From: Couchioplanes azureus
Lineage (GTDB): Bacteria > Actinomycetota > Actinomycetes > Mycobacteriales > Micromonosporaceae
DNA length: 64,000 nucleotides
Assembly: GCF_014648355.1 (NCBI RefSeq)
Contig: NZ_BMQY01000002.1
Coordinates: forward strand, 1-64,000
Direction of reading: 5' to 3'
The notes under the pieces were generated by a model. It made no database searches and was not told the DNA's origin. It was given only the letters and a program-made list of their open reading frames with translations. The stretch's first letter is position 1. Each line of letters begins with the position of its first letter. Of the stretch, positions 55,468 to 64,000 are shown one piece after another. The translations under genes were made by a program, and so were the position numbers.

Positions 55468-58400
55468 ATGCCACGAGCCGCAGCCGTCCTTCCGGCCCAG
55501 TTGAGCGTCTTCTGCCTCGACCCGGCGAGCGGCACCGCGGCCGGCCGCGGGTTGCCGGTCTACGCCGAGGTGCAGTTCCCGGCGGCGGCACCCGGCGAGC
55601 CGCTCGCCGGGTTCAACTTCGACGACTTCGTGGCGGCCTTCCGGGACGCCGACCCGGACGAGCGGGACGACGCGGCCGTCGCCCGCGACTGCTGGGACGC
55701 GTTCCGCCCGGCCGTGGCGGCGACGCTGTCCGCCACGGTCGCCGCCGGCCTCGCCGGCGACCGCGCCGCGGGCCGGGCGTTCGCCGCGGAGGCGATCCGG
55801 CACGCGGTCGGCGAGGCCGGCCGGCTGGGCGCCGTGCCACCGGGGCGGCTACCGGGCCTGATCGAGGCGGCGGTCCGCGCGGTGGCCCGGGAGCGCGGGC
55901 TCGACCTCCGGGTCGCCGGCGAGGAGCCGCGCGGCTGGGCGTACCCGCTCGGCGTGCTGGCCAGCGACCACTGCGGCTACCTGTCGTTCGACCTGACCCG
56001 CCTGCCCACGCCCGTGCGGGCGGCGATCGGCGAGGCCATGCAGGTGCGGCGGCAGTCGCCCGGCGGGCCCCGCGACGTCGCGGTCTGGCTGGTGGCGGCC
56101 GGCTCCCCGGACCGGGTGGACGCCCTCGTGGACGGCCGCTTCGCCGAGGCCGCCATCGTCGCCCGCCTGCCCGCGCCGGCCCCGCCGCTGCTGGACCGGC
56201 TCCGCGGGGCGGGACTGCCGGCGATCCAGCGACCGAGCCTGGCCGACTGGCGGCTCTCCCCCGGCTCGTTCGCGGCCACCCTTCCGGCGGTCTTCGGCGA
56301 CCACGGCTGCGAGAAGATGCTGCCGGCCAGCCTGGCCGTCCAGGCGTACCAGTTGCAGCAGGCGGTGCTGCTCACCGACGTGACGGCGCCCGCGGACCCG
56401 GTACGCCTGGGCGTGGTGCACGAGTACGCCATCCGCTGGTTCCAGCTCGGCCACTCCCTCGGCGGGATCGTGCACAGTGTGCCGCTCGCGCCCGGCGAGT
56501 CGGTCAACCTCGCGGTCATCGACTGGTCCCGGGCCGACGACGCGACCCGCGACGAGGACACCAAGGTGACCGAGCACCTGCTGCACGACCAGCGGCGGGA
56601 CCGCACCATCACGGAGACGGTGGACGCCGCGCTCAGCGAGTACCAGGGCGGTTCGAGCTCGATGGCCGGGCTGGCGGGGTCCGCGGGGGCGTCCGGCAGC
56701 ATGGTCGTGGCGGGCGCGGCCGTCGGCCTCAGCGGGGCGATCGGCGGGGCGTCCTCGCAGTCGCGGGGCCGGCGGGACCTCGGTTCCCAGACCGTGCAGC
56801 GGGTCAGCGACCACATCACCCAGGCGAGCAGCGCCGTACGGGAACTGCGCAGCACGGTGGTCGTCCACTCGACGCAGGCCGAGCGGGAGGCCATCGAGAC
56901 CCGCACGGTCGTCAACTACAACCACGCGCACGCCCTGACCGTCCTCTACTACGAGGTGCTGCGCCACTTCCGGGTGGCCACCACGCTGGAGCGCGAGCGC
57001 CCGGCGGTCTTCGTCCGGACCCGGGTGGACTGGTTCGACGGCACCGACGAGGTGGCCACGGCGGTCGCCGCCCGGTACGCCGGGGCGATCCGGGCCGCGC
57101 TGCTCGACCCGGCGCTGTCCGGCCACGTCGACGCCCTCGTCCGTACGGTGCACCGCCGGCAGGTGCGCGCGGCCCAGCCGGCACCGCCGGCCCGCCCGGA
57201 GGCGCCGCTGGTCTACTTCCGGTTCGCCATCCGCACCGGCGGCGTGAGCGCGACCGGCGGCAGCAACCAGCGGGTCGAGATCCGCGGCACGTTCATCGGT
57301 CCCGGCGGTGCGACCGGACTGGTCAACCGGGCCCTCGGGGACATCGACACGCTCGGCTACCCGGGCGCCTTCGAGGCGACCGACCACACCTACGTCTTCG
57401 TCGCCGGGGTCACGCCGGCGCCGCCGCGCCACGGCTCCGTGCCGTGGCGGGACGTGGACGCGATCGCCCTGGGCGTCGCGCCGGAGAACTGCGACGTCGG
57501 TATCCAGCGGATCACGCTGACCGCCCGGGACGCCGACGGCCAGGATCACCCCCTGCTGGACGTGGACTACCGCGGATCCGGCGGCGACCTGTTCGTCACC
57601 CAGCCGACGTCGATCCTGCTGCCGCTGAACCGCCCGGCGGCGCCGCCGCCCGCCGCGCCGCCCGCCGAGGAGCTGGACGACCTGGCCCGTGCGGACCACC
57701 TCCTGGCGCACCTGCGCGCCAACCCCCTGCACTACGGCCGTGCGCTGCTGGTGGCACTCGGCCCGGCGGAGCGGGAGCGGTGGCTGGCCGGCATCCGCCT
57801 GCCCGACAACTCCAGCGTGCTGGAGCACGTGGAGAACCGGCTGGTGGAGTTCGCCGGCCCATGGGTGTGCCTGCCCTGCACGGACCCGGCCTGGTCGGAC
57901 CGGATCCGCCAGGCCGGCGGCGAGCTGCCGCCGGACCCGCCGGTCGAGGAGCTGGTCACGTTGCCGGCGCGCGGGGCGTTCGCCGAGGCGCGGCTCGGTC
58001 ACTGCAGCGCGGCCGAGGAGATCGACAACTCCCGGTTCTGGGACTGGCAGAGCTCGCCGATCCCGCACCTGGCCCCGGAGATCGCCGCGGTGCAGCCGGT
58101 GCAACCGCAGCCGCAGAACCCGGACCTGACCCCGGGCCCGCTGCCCGCTCCGGTGGTGAACATCGTCAACCCGGCGCCCGCGCCCGACCCGACCGGGACG
58201 GCCGCCGCGCTGGCGGCGCTCGCCACCCCGAACGTCTTCCGCGACATGTCCGGCCGCGCCGAGGTGGCCGACCTGCTCAAACGGCTGTCGGACAACACGA
58301 TCGGCATCGCCGAGGCGGCCAACGTGGCCCGCCGCATCCAAGGGGGCACGGGCGGCGGCGGGGCCGGCGGGTACGGCGGCGGGTACGGCGGGACGGGCGC

Positions 58401-59520
58401 GGGCGGCATCGGCGGCCAGCGCTCGGGCCCCCAGCAGCCGTCCGCGGTCAACCGCGACCTCCAGGATCTGCGCCGCACCCTGGGCCAGGCACAGGACTCC
58501 GGCTACCTCACGCCGGAGGAGGCCCGGGCCGCGTACGGGCAGGCGGTGCAGAACGCGCTGACCCCCGGCGACCTGGCGCAGGTGGACACCCGCTACACCC
58601 CGCCGGCCGGGACGAGGAACTCGCTCCTGGGCCTCATCGGCGAGCAGAACCTCGCGGACGCGCTGACCGCCACGGGGCTGACCGTCTTCCACGACTGGAG
58701 CAAGAACGTCAACGCCAACGGGGTGGACCTGATCGCCTACGACCCGGCGACGAAGACGGTGTGGCTGGTCGACAACAAGGCCCAGCTGAAGGGCATCTCC
58801 GGTGCGGCCGCGCTGACCGGGTCGCAGTACACCCGGAACCTCGCCGACGCGCGCCGGTTCCTGGCCGACGTCTACCCGAACCGGGCGGCCGCGGTGCCGG
58901 CCGTGGAGGCCATCGACGCCGGCCGGGTCAACCGGGTGGTCGGCAACGCCTGGGCCGGCGCGGAGACCCGCTTCACCCAGGCGGTCTTCGACGGCGGCCT
59001 GCACGTGTTCGACGTACGCCTGATGCGGCTGTTCGCCCCCGGCGAGCGGGCGGCCTGGCTCGACGCGTTCACCAAGCTCCCCCGCGGGGCGATCAAGCGG
59101 GCGGTCCGCGGCACGGCCGTGCTGGACGGGGTGCTGCTCGTGCTGGCCGTGGCGGAAGGAGCCAGCTACCTGGCCCGCGGCGACCTGCGCGGCGCGCTGG
59201 TGGTGGCCGGCGAGGTGGCCACCGAGATGACCTTCGGCACGCTGCTGAGCAAGCTGCCCGGCGGCCTGTTCGCCGGCTTCGCGCTGGGCATCAAGCCGGA
59301 CAACTGGCGCGAGCGCGAACGCGAGGAGCGCATCGCCTACCTGACCGGCAGGATCCCCGACTACGCCAGCCGGCCGCAGGCCGAGCGCGACCAGATCCAC
59401 GACGCGCTGCAGGCGATGCTGGAACACCCGCTGGAGGTCCAGCTCCCGCCGCCGGTGGCGCCGCCACCGCGCAACGTGGCGCCCACCCTGTGGTTCCCCT
59501 ACAAACCGGACTGGGCGTGA
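55468..59520 (+). CDS. Large unclassified protein ending in a PD-(D/E)xK-like nuclease domain
   Basis: 1350 residues from ATG 55468 (GGGGTGG upstream; GTG 55459 possible). No signal peptide. The N-terminal ~560 residues have no named family but contain HEYAIRWFQLGHSLGG, LAVIDWSRADDATRDEDTK, a Gly/Ser/Ala-rich hydrophobic stretch (395-430) and VVNYNHAHALTVLYYEVLRHF. A beta-sandwich follows (~575-720), a proline-rich linker, then a Gly/Tyr-rich spacer near 958-985. Residues ~1055-1210 hold GVDLIAYD with Asp1087 and VDNKAQ with Asp1102-x-Lys1104, as in restriction-endonuclease-fold enzymes. Hydrophobic helices lie near 1215-1275. The layout resembles a polymorphic toxin, which is inference; no immunity gene is recognised. 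Confidence 0.75.
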   Translation: MPRAAAVLPAQLSVFCLDPASGTAAGRGLPVYAEVQFPAAAPGEPLAGFNFDDFVAAFRDADPDERDDAAVARDCWDAFRPAVAATLSATVAAGLAGDRAAGRAFAAEAIRHAVGEAGRLGAVPPGRLPGLIEAAVRAVARERGLDLRVAGEEPRGWAYPLGVLASDHCGYLSFDLTRLPTPVRAAIGEAMQVRRQSPGGPRDVAVWLVAAGSPDRVDALVDGRFAEAAIVARLPAPAPPLLDRLRGAGLPAIQRPSLADWRLSPGSFAATLPAVFGDHGCEKMLPASLAVQAYQLQQAVLLTDVTAPADPVRLGVVHEYAIRWFQLGHSLGGIVHSVPLAPGESVNLAVIDWSRADDATRDEDTKVTEHLLHDQRRDRTITETVDAALSEYQGGSSSMAGLAGSAGASGSMVVAGAAVGLSGAIGGASSQSRGRRDLGSQTVQRVSDHITQASSAVRELRSTVVVHSTQAEREAIETRTVVNYNHAHALTVLYYEVLRHFRVATTLERERPAVFVRTRVDWFDGTDEVATAVAARYAGAIRAALLDPALSGHVDALVRTVHRRQVRAAQPAPPARPEAPLVYFRFAIRTGGVSATGGSNQRVEIRGTFIGPGGATGLVNRALGDIDTLGYPGAFEATDHTYVFVAGVTPAPPRHGSVPWRDVDAIALGVAPENCDVGIQRITLTARDADGQDHPLLDVDYRGSGGDLFVTQPTSILLPLNRPAAPPPAAPPAEELDDLARADHLLAHLRANPLHYGRALLVALGPAERERWLAGIRLPDNSSVLEHVENRLVEFAGPWVCLPCTDPAWSDRIRQAGGELPPDPPVEELVTLPARGAFAEARLGHCSAAEEIDNSRFWDWQSSPIPHLAPEIAAVQPVQPQPQNPDLTPGPLPAPVVNIVNPAPAPDPTGTAAALAALATPNVFRDMSGRAEVADLLKRLSDNTIGIAEAANVARRIQGGTGGGGAGGYGGGYGGTGAGGIGGQRSGPQQPSAVNRDLQDLRRTLGQAQDSGYLTPEEARAAYGQAVQNALTPGDLAQVDTRYTPPAGTRNSLLGLIGEQNLADALTATGLTVFHDWSKNVNANGVDLIAYDPATKTVWLVDNKAQLKGISGAAALTGSQYTRNLADARRFLADVYPNRAAAVPAVEAIDAGRVNRVVGNAWAGAETRFTQAVFDGGLHVFDVRLMRLFAPGERAAWLDAFTKLPRGAIKRAVRGTAVLDGVLLVLAVAEGASYLARGDLRGALVVAGEVATEMTFGTLLSKLPGGLFAGFALGIKPDNWREREREERIAYLTGRIPDYASRPQAERDQIHDALQAMLEHPLEVQLPPPVAPPPRNVAPTLWFPYKPDWA

Positions 59521-59803
59521 GCGACCCCGCACCATCCCCGGATTCCATCGCCATGGGTAAATATCTCATGGCGTGACCGTAACCCGGTCGTCACGACGGC
59601 GCCGCCGGAAGTCGCGGAACCGCCCCGCCGCGCAGGAAAGAGAGCGCTCTCTTCCCGCGCATGCGAAATAACAACCTTTGGGAGCCATTTCAATACTTGC
59701 ATTCCTCGATATGTGGTTCATACGGTGATGACCATTCGATGAACGGATCTGGCCGTTTGGTCATCGTCCTGTGGCCGAACGGCGGTTCCGCCGGGGAGGC
59801 AAG
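59521..59803. other. Upstream region of the M4 protease gene
   Basis: About 283 bases, AT-rich toward its centre. Holds a 16-base palindrome (59638-59653) and a separate 8-bp inverted repeat GATGACCA/TGGTCATC (59727-59734 and 59758-59765). Both are candidate operators for the metalloprotease gene. Confidence 0.45.
59638..59653. promoter_or_regulatory. Palindromic operator-like site (LacI/CebR-type core)
   Basis: A perfect 16-base palindrome AAGAGAGCGCTCTCTT. Its GAGCGCTC-like centre resembles the operators of actinobacterial LacI-family sugar regulators such as CebR/CelR, whose consensus is TGGGAGCGCTCCCA. It sits 150 bases before the M4 protease start. The regulator is not in the window. 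Confidence 0.45.
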
Positions 59804-61393
59804 ATGTCAAGAGCTCACAGGCGTACGCGACCGCGGATGCCGGTGCGGGCGACGATCGCCACCATGACCGCCGCCGGTGTGATCATCGGCGGTACCGCGA
59901 CCGCCACGGCGGCACCCACGCCGCCGAGCCCCGCGCCGGACGCCGGTCAGGCCCGCCGCCTGGCCGCCGAGGTCGCCGGCGACCTGGTCGCCGGCCGTCC
60001 GGCCTACCTGCACGCCAGCGCGAACGACGCGTTCACCGCGAAGCCGGTGCTCTCGTCCGGGCCGCTGCAGTTCGTGCCGTACGAGCGCACGCACCGGGGC
60101 CTGCCCGTGGTCGGCGGCGACTTCGTCGTGGTCACCGACTCGTCGGGCCACACGCGGTACACGTCGGTGGCCCAGAAGCGGCCGATCGGCGACATCTCGC
60201 TCACGCCGACGATCACGGCGGCCCGCGCGGAGAAGGTGGCGCGCGGTCAACTGCCGACGGTGACCGGGACGGAGGACACCCGCCTGGTGGTGTTCGCGCT
60301 GTCCGGCACGCCGCGGCTGGCCTGGCAGAGCACGGTCGTCGGCCGTGACCAGGACGGACCCAGCCGGCTGACCGTCGAGGTGGACGCCGCGAGCGGCGCG
60401 GTGCTGCACACCCAGGACCACGTGGTGCACGGCAGCGGCACCGGCGCCCTGAACGGCCCGAGCCCGCTCAAGCTCGAGACGACCTCGTCCGGCGGCACCT
60501 TCTCGATGACGGACCCGAAGACCAGGAACTTGTCGTGCCAGGACTACGACGGCAACAAGACCTTCGAGGGCCCGGACGACGAGTGGGGCGACGGCAAGGC
60601 CGACAGCCGGGAGACCGGCTGCACCGACGCGCTGTTCGTCGCGCAGACCCAGGCGAAGATGCTCACCGAGTGGCTGGGCCGCGACGGCATGGACGGCGAG
60701 GGCGGCGCCTGGCCGATCCGCATCGGCCTGGACGACCAGAACGCCTTCTACGACGGCACCCAGGTGGTGCTCGGGCACAACGCCGACGGCGGCTGGGTGG
60801 CCTCGCTCGACGTGGTCGGCCACGAGATCGGGCACGGCATCGACGACCACACCCCCGGCGGCATCTCCGGCAAGGGCACGCAGGAGTTCGTCGCCGACAC
60901 CTTCGGCGCGATGACCGAGTGGTACGCCAACGAGCCGCAGGAGTTCGACGCACCGGACTACACCGTCGGCGAGGCCGTCGACCTGATCGGCCGGGGCCCG
61001 ATCCGCAACATGTACGACCCGTCCAAGGTGGGCCACGACAACTGCTACTCCGGCAGCACCGACGACGACGAGGTCCACGCGGCCGCCGGGCCGGGCAACC
61101 ACTGGTTCTATCTGCTCGCCGAGGGCAGCAAGCCGACCAACGGCCAGCCGGAGAGCCCCACGTGCAACAACTCCTCGGTCACCGGTGTCGGCCTGCAGAA
61201 GGCAGCGAAGATCATGTACACCGCGATGCTGATGAAGACCTCCGACGCCTCGTACCCGGCGTACCGGACCTGGACGCTGCGGGCGGCCAAGGATCTCTTC
61301 GCCGGCAGCTGCGCCGAGTTCGACACCGTGAAGGCAGCCTGGGACGCGGTCAGCGTCCGGGCCCGGTCGGGCGACCCGACCTGCTCGGCCTGA
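59804..61393 (+). CDS. Secreted M4 (thermolysin-family) metalloprotease
   Basis: 529 residues from ATG 59804, with GGGGAGGC 4 bases upstream. A signal peptide to about residue 37 is followed by an FTP/PepSY propeptide (60-210). The catalytic domain contains HEIGH (340-344) with Glu341 as base, third zinc ligand Glu361 in QEFVADTFGAMTEW, and GNHWFYLL with the transition-state His. The helix between HEIGH and Glu361 is three residues shorter than in thermolysin. It is followed by a strong hairpin. Probably secreted with autoprocessing. A LacI-like palindrome lies upstream, hinting at carbon-source control. Confidence 0.93.
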   Translation: MSRAHRRTRPRMPVRATIATMTAAGVIIGGTATATAAPTPPSPAPDAGQARRLAAEVAGDLVAGRPAYLHASANDAFTAKPVLSSGPLQFVPYERTHRGLPVVGGDFVVVTDSSGHTRYTSVAQKRPIGDISLTPTITAARAEKVARGQLPTVTGTEDTRLVVFALSGTPRLAWQSTVVGRDQDGPSRLTVEVDAASGAVLHTQDHVVHGSGTGALNGPSPLKLETTSSGGTFSMTDPKTRNLSCQDYDGNKTFEGPDDEWGDGKADSRETGCTDALFVAQTQAKMLTEWLGRDGMDGEGGAWPIRIGLDDQNAFYDGTQVVLGHNADGGWVASLDVVGHEIGHGIDDHTPGGISGKGTQEFVADTFGAMTEWYANEPQEFDAPDYTVGEAVDLIGRGPIRNMYDPSKVGHDNCYSGSTDDDEVHAAAGPGNHWFYLLAEGSKPTNGQPESPTCNNSSVTGVGLQKAAKIMYTAMLMKTSDASYPAYRTWTLRAAKDLFAGSCAEFDTVKAAWDAVSVRARSGDPTCSA

Positions 61394-61414
61394 GCCGACG
61401 CGCACCTCGGGGAA

Positions 61415-61448
61415 CCGCGGCGGGCGTCCGACCGGACGCCCGCCGCGG
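61415..61448. terminator. Bidirectional hairpin terminator
   Basis: Perfect 15-bp stem (arms 61415-61429 and 61434-61448, loop GACC) between the convergent M4 protease and phosphoketolase genes. Confidence 0.88.
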
Positions 61449-61459
61449 CACGTCCGCGG

Positions 61460-63866
61460 TCAGCCCCGCTGCGCCCAGTCGCCCAGGGTCCAGTCCCGGA
61501 CCTCCGGCAGGTCCTCCAGGTGCTCCACCACGTACGCCTCGTGCCGCTCGAGCTGCTTCTCGCACCAGGCCTTCAGGTCGGCGGCCCCGCGCGGCAGCCG
61601 CCGGGCGTTGTTGATGGCGTCCATCACCAGGTGGTAGCGCGAGGCCCGGTTGCGCACGGTCATGTCGAACGGGGTGGTCGTGGTGCCCTGCTCGATGAAC
61701 CCGCGCACCCGGAACCGGTCGGCGTCCGGCCGGCCGTGGACCAGCTGGTGGATCGCCCCGGGATAGCCGTGGAAGGAGAAGACCACGTCCACGGTGTCGG
61801 TGAACAGCTCGGTGAACAGCGTCTCGCTCATGCCGTGCGGGTGGTCCTTCGGCCGGATCAGGGTCATCAGGTCGACCACGTTGACCACCCGGACCTTGAA
61901 CCCGGGCAGCCGCTCCCGCAGGATCTGCGCGGCGGCGACCGTCTCCATCGTCACCACGTCGCCGGCGCAGGCCAGCACGATGTCGGGGTCGCTGGTGCCG
62001 TCGTCGGTGCCGGCCCAGTCCCAGATCCCGGCGCCGCGGGCGCAGTGCTCGGTCGCCTGGTCCATCGTCAGGTACTGCAGCTGCGGCTGTTTGTCGATGA
62101 CGATCAGGTTGATGTACGAGCGCGAGCGCAGGCAGTGGTCGGCGACCGAGAGCAGGCAGTTGGCGTCCGGCGGCAGGTAGACGCGGGCGACGTCGCCGCG
62201 CTGGGTCAGCACCACCTGGATGAGGCCCGGCCCCTGGTGGGAGAAGCCGTTGTGGTCGTTGCGCCACGCCGTCGAGGTGAGCAGCACGTTGAGGCTCGGG
62301 ACCGGGGCACGCCAGGGCAGCTGCCGGGCCTCCTGGAGCCACTTGCCGTGCTGGACCGTCTGCGAGGCGCTGACCATGGCGAACGCCTCGTACGTGGCGA
62401 ACATGCCGTGCCGGCCGGTGAGCGTGTACCCCTCGAGCCAGCCGTGGCAGCTGTGCTCGCTCAGTACCTCCATCACCCGCCCGTCCGGGCCGATCGCCAC
62501 ATCGCCACCGACGACGTTCTCCATGAACGCCCGGTCGGACACCTCGAACACGGCGCCGAGGCGGTTGCTGTTCGTCTCGTCCGGGCAGAACAGCCGGAAC
62601 CGGTCCGGGTTGCGGGCGTAGATGTCGCGCATGAGCTCGCCGAGCTTGCGGGTGGACTCCGCCCGGCTCTCCGCGGGCCGCGACACGGGCACCGCGTAGT
62701 CGCGGAAGTCCGGCAGGTCCAGATCCCTGGTGAGCAACCCCCCCGTTGGCGTGCGGGACGGCGCTCATCCGCAGGTCACCCTCCGGTGCCAGCTCCCGGA
62801 CGCGAGCGGTGGGCGCGCCGGTCGCATCGAACAGCTCCTCCGGACCGTACGACCGGAGCCAGCGCTCCAGCAGCGCCAGGTGTTCCGGGTTGTCGCGGAC
62901 GCCGGCCAGCGGCACCTGGTGCGAGCGCCACGTGCCGGTGACCTGGACCCCGTCGACCTGCTCGGGCCCGGTCCAGCCCTTGGGCGAGCGCAGCACGATC
63001 AGCGGCCAGACGGGACGGCCGCCGGCCCGCTCCCCCGCCCGGGCCGCCGTCTGAATCTCGCGGATCCGGCCCCACGCCTGTGACAGGGCCGCCGCGAACC
63101 GGCGGTGCATGCCGGGCAGGTCGTCGCCCTCGACCTCGATGACGTCGTAGCCGTGGCCGCGCAGCAGGGCGCGCACCTCGTCCGGGTCCTTGCGGGCCAG
63201 CACCGTCGGACCGGAGATCTTGGCGCCGTTGAGGTGCAGGACCGGCAGCACCGCGCCGTCCCGGGCAGGGTTGAGGAACGAGATGCCCTTCCACGATCCC
63301 TCCAGCGGGCCGGTCTCCGCCTCGCCGTCGCCCACCACCGCGACCGCCAGCAGGTCCGGGTTGTCCATCACCGCGCCGAACGCGTGCACCAGCACGTACC
63401 CCAGCTCGCCACCCTCGTGGACGGATCCGGGCGTGGTGACCGAGACGTGGCTCGGTATGCCGCCGGGACTGGAGAACTGGCGGAACAGCCGGGCCATTCC
63501 CTGCTCGTCCTGCGACACCCGGGGGTAGATCTCGCTGTAGGTGCCCTCCAGCCACCCGGCGGCGACGAGGGCGGGACCGCCGTGCCCGGGCCCGGCCAGA
63601 TAGATCGCCTCCTGCCCGGTGTGCCGGATCAACCGGGACACGTGCGCGTAGATCAGCGACAGGCCGGGACTGGTGCCCCAGTGGCCCAGCAGCCGCGGCT
63701 TGACGTGCTCGGCGGACAGCGGCTCTCGCAGCAGCGGATTGGCCCTCAGGTAGATCTGCCCGATGGTGAGATAGTTGGCGGCACGCCACCACGCGTCGAG
63801 GCGGGCCAGGTCGGTCTCGTCGGGCTCGGCGAGCGTACGCAACAGATCCGGGGCAACCGTGGTCAC
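61460..63866 (-). pseudogene. xfp: Phosphoketolase with a one-base frameshift
   Basis: GTG 63866 has GGAAGGA upstream. The frame reads well as a thiamine-dependent xylulose/fructose-6-phosphate phosphoketolase: GHWGTSPG, GPGHGGPALVAA, VVGDGEAETGPLEGSW (GDGE at 179-182), then near residue 374 it leaves the family at HANGG. The sequence resumes one frame over, from LLTRDLDLPDFRDY, with DETNSNRLG and SHQGPG, and runs to a normal stop at 61460. The break is a run of seven C (62738-62744); with six, the family sequence HANGGLLTRDL is restored and the protein would be 801 residues, the normal length. The enzyme splits xylulose 5-phosphate into acetyl phosphate and glyceraldehyde 3-phosphate. Confidence 0.88.
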
Positions 63867-64000
63867 GGCGATTCCTTCCGCAGGACGGGTCCTCGCCCCA
63901 CCCTAGGCGCGCCGCGGACGCCTGTCCCAGGGTCGCTCGACGCGGCCGCCGGGACCTTCGGCCCTACCCCCGCGCGCAGGCGATTCACGTTTCCGCCACT
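63867..64000. other. Non-coding right edge upstream of the phosphoketolase
   Basis: No gene, hairpin or clear promoter element is seen in these 134 bases. Confidence 0.5.

Noticed and set aside
58340..58430. Gly/Tyr-rich repeat as a separate mobile or repeat element
   Set aside because: It is in frame and forms a flexible spacer inside the 1350-residue protein.
55849..59535. 1228-residue open frame opposite the nuclease-tailed protein
   Set aside because: No motif and antisense composition; the plus strand shows structured hydrophobic and catalytic patterns.

Overview
The window is about 72% G+C (judged by eye), dense in GTG/ATG starts preceded by purine-rich ribosome binding sites, and full of actinobacterial families: CslA/GlxA/GH6, a CtpI-like P-type ATPase, DUF3618 and PRC-barrel stress proteins, and Tat or Sec secreted hydrolases. 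It looks like chromosomal DNA of a filamentous actinomycete, most likely Micromonosporaceae (Actinoplanes-like), because GGDEF/EAL and PAS signalling proteins are unusually concentrated. The genus is an inference, not a measurement. I saw no tRNA, rRNA, insertion sequence, phage gene or CRISPR array.

Layout. 1-240: N-terminus of cytochrome c oxidase subunit I (truncated by the window edge). 460-3814: membrane GGDEF-EAL protein and, divergent from it, a PAP2 phosphatase. 4214-9201: tightly packed operon for an extracellular beta-glucan (cslA, a GlxA-like radical copper oxidase, a GH6 glucanase), ended by a strong hairpin shared with a convergent subtilase (9268-11235). 11366-21520: signalling island with a membrane diguanylate cyclase, a PAS-GAF histidine kinase, a four-PAS protein overlapping a degenerate-GGDEF/EAL protein, a GAF-LuxR regulator, a single-domain response regulator and a chemoreceptor. 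21582-24315: MerR-type regulator, membrane-anchored repeat protein, VOC protein. 24345-31161: a REC-PAS-kinase-REC hybrid, a small sensorless kinase and a 1316-residue membrane hybrid kinase with four PAS and two receiver domains. 31150-40550: glycan assembly cluster (GT-C, GT2, GT4, an unfamiliar GT-like protein and a methyltransferase-like protein). 40605-45068: giant CtpI-like P-type ATPase. 45372-49220: SDR, small hypothetical, Tat-secreted lectin-fold protein, DUF3618/YtxH-like stress proteins and a decayed PRC-barrel gene. 49226-61393: secreted and surface module with a beta-helix protein carrying an inserted heparin-lyase-like domain, a membrane pseudokinase, an M43 metalloprotease, a 1350-residue protein ending in a nuclease-like domain, and an M4 metalloprotease. 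61460-63866: phosphoketolase interrupted by a single-base frameshift in a C7 run.

How the genes may work together. The cyclic-di-GMP enzymes and the CslA operon lie within 18 kb of each other, which suggests, without proving, that second messenger signalling and polysaccharide secretion are linked here as in other actinomycetes. Many secreted hydrolases, surface glycan enzymes and sensor kinases point to a region devoted to cell surface biology and environmental sensing. The least explained genes are the 1350-residue nuclease-tailed protein, the pseudokinase, the split beta-helix lyase and the 288-residue GT-like protein.
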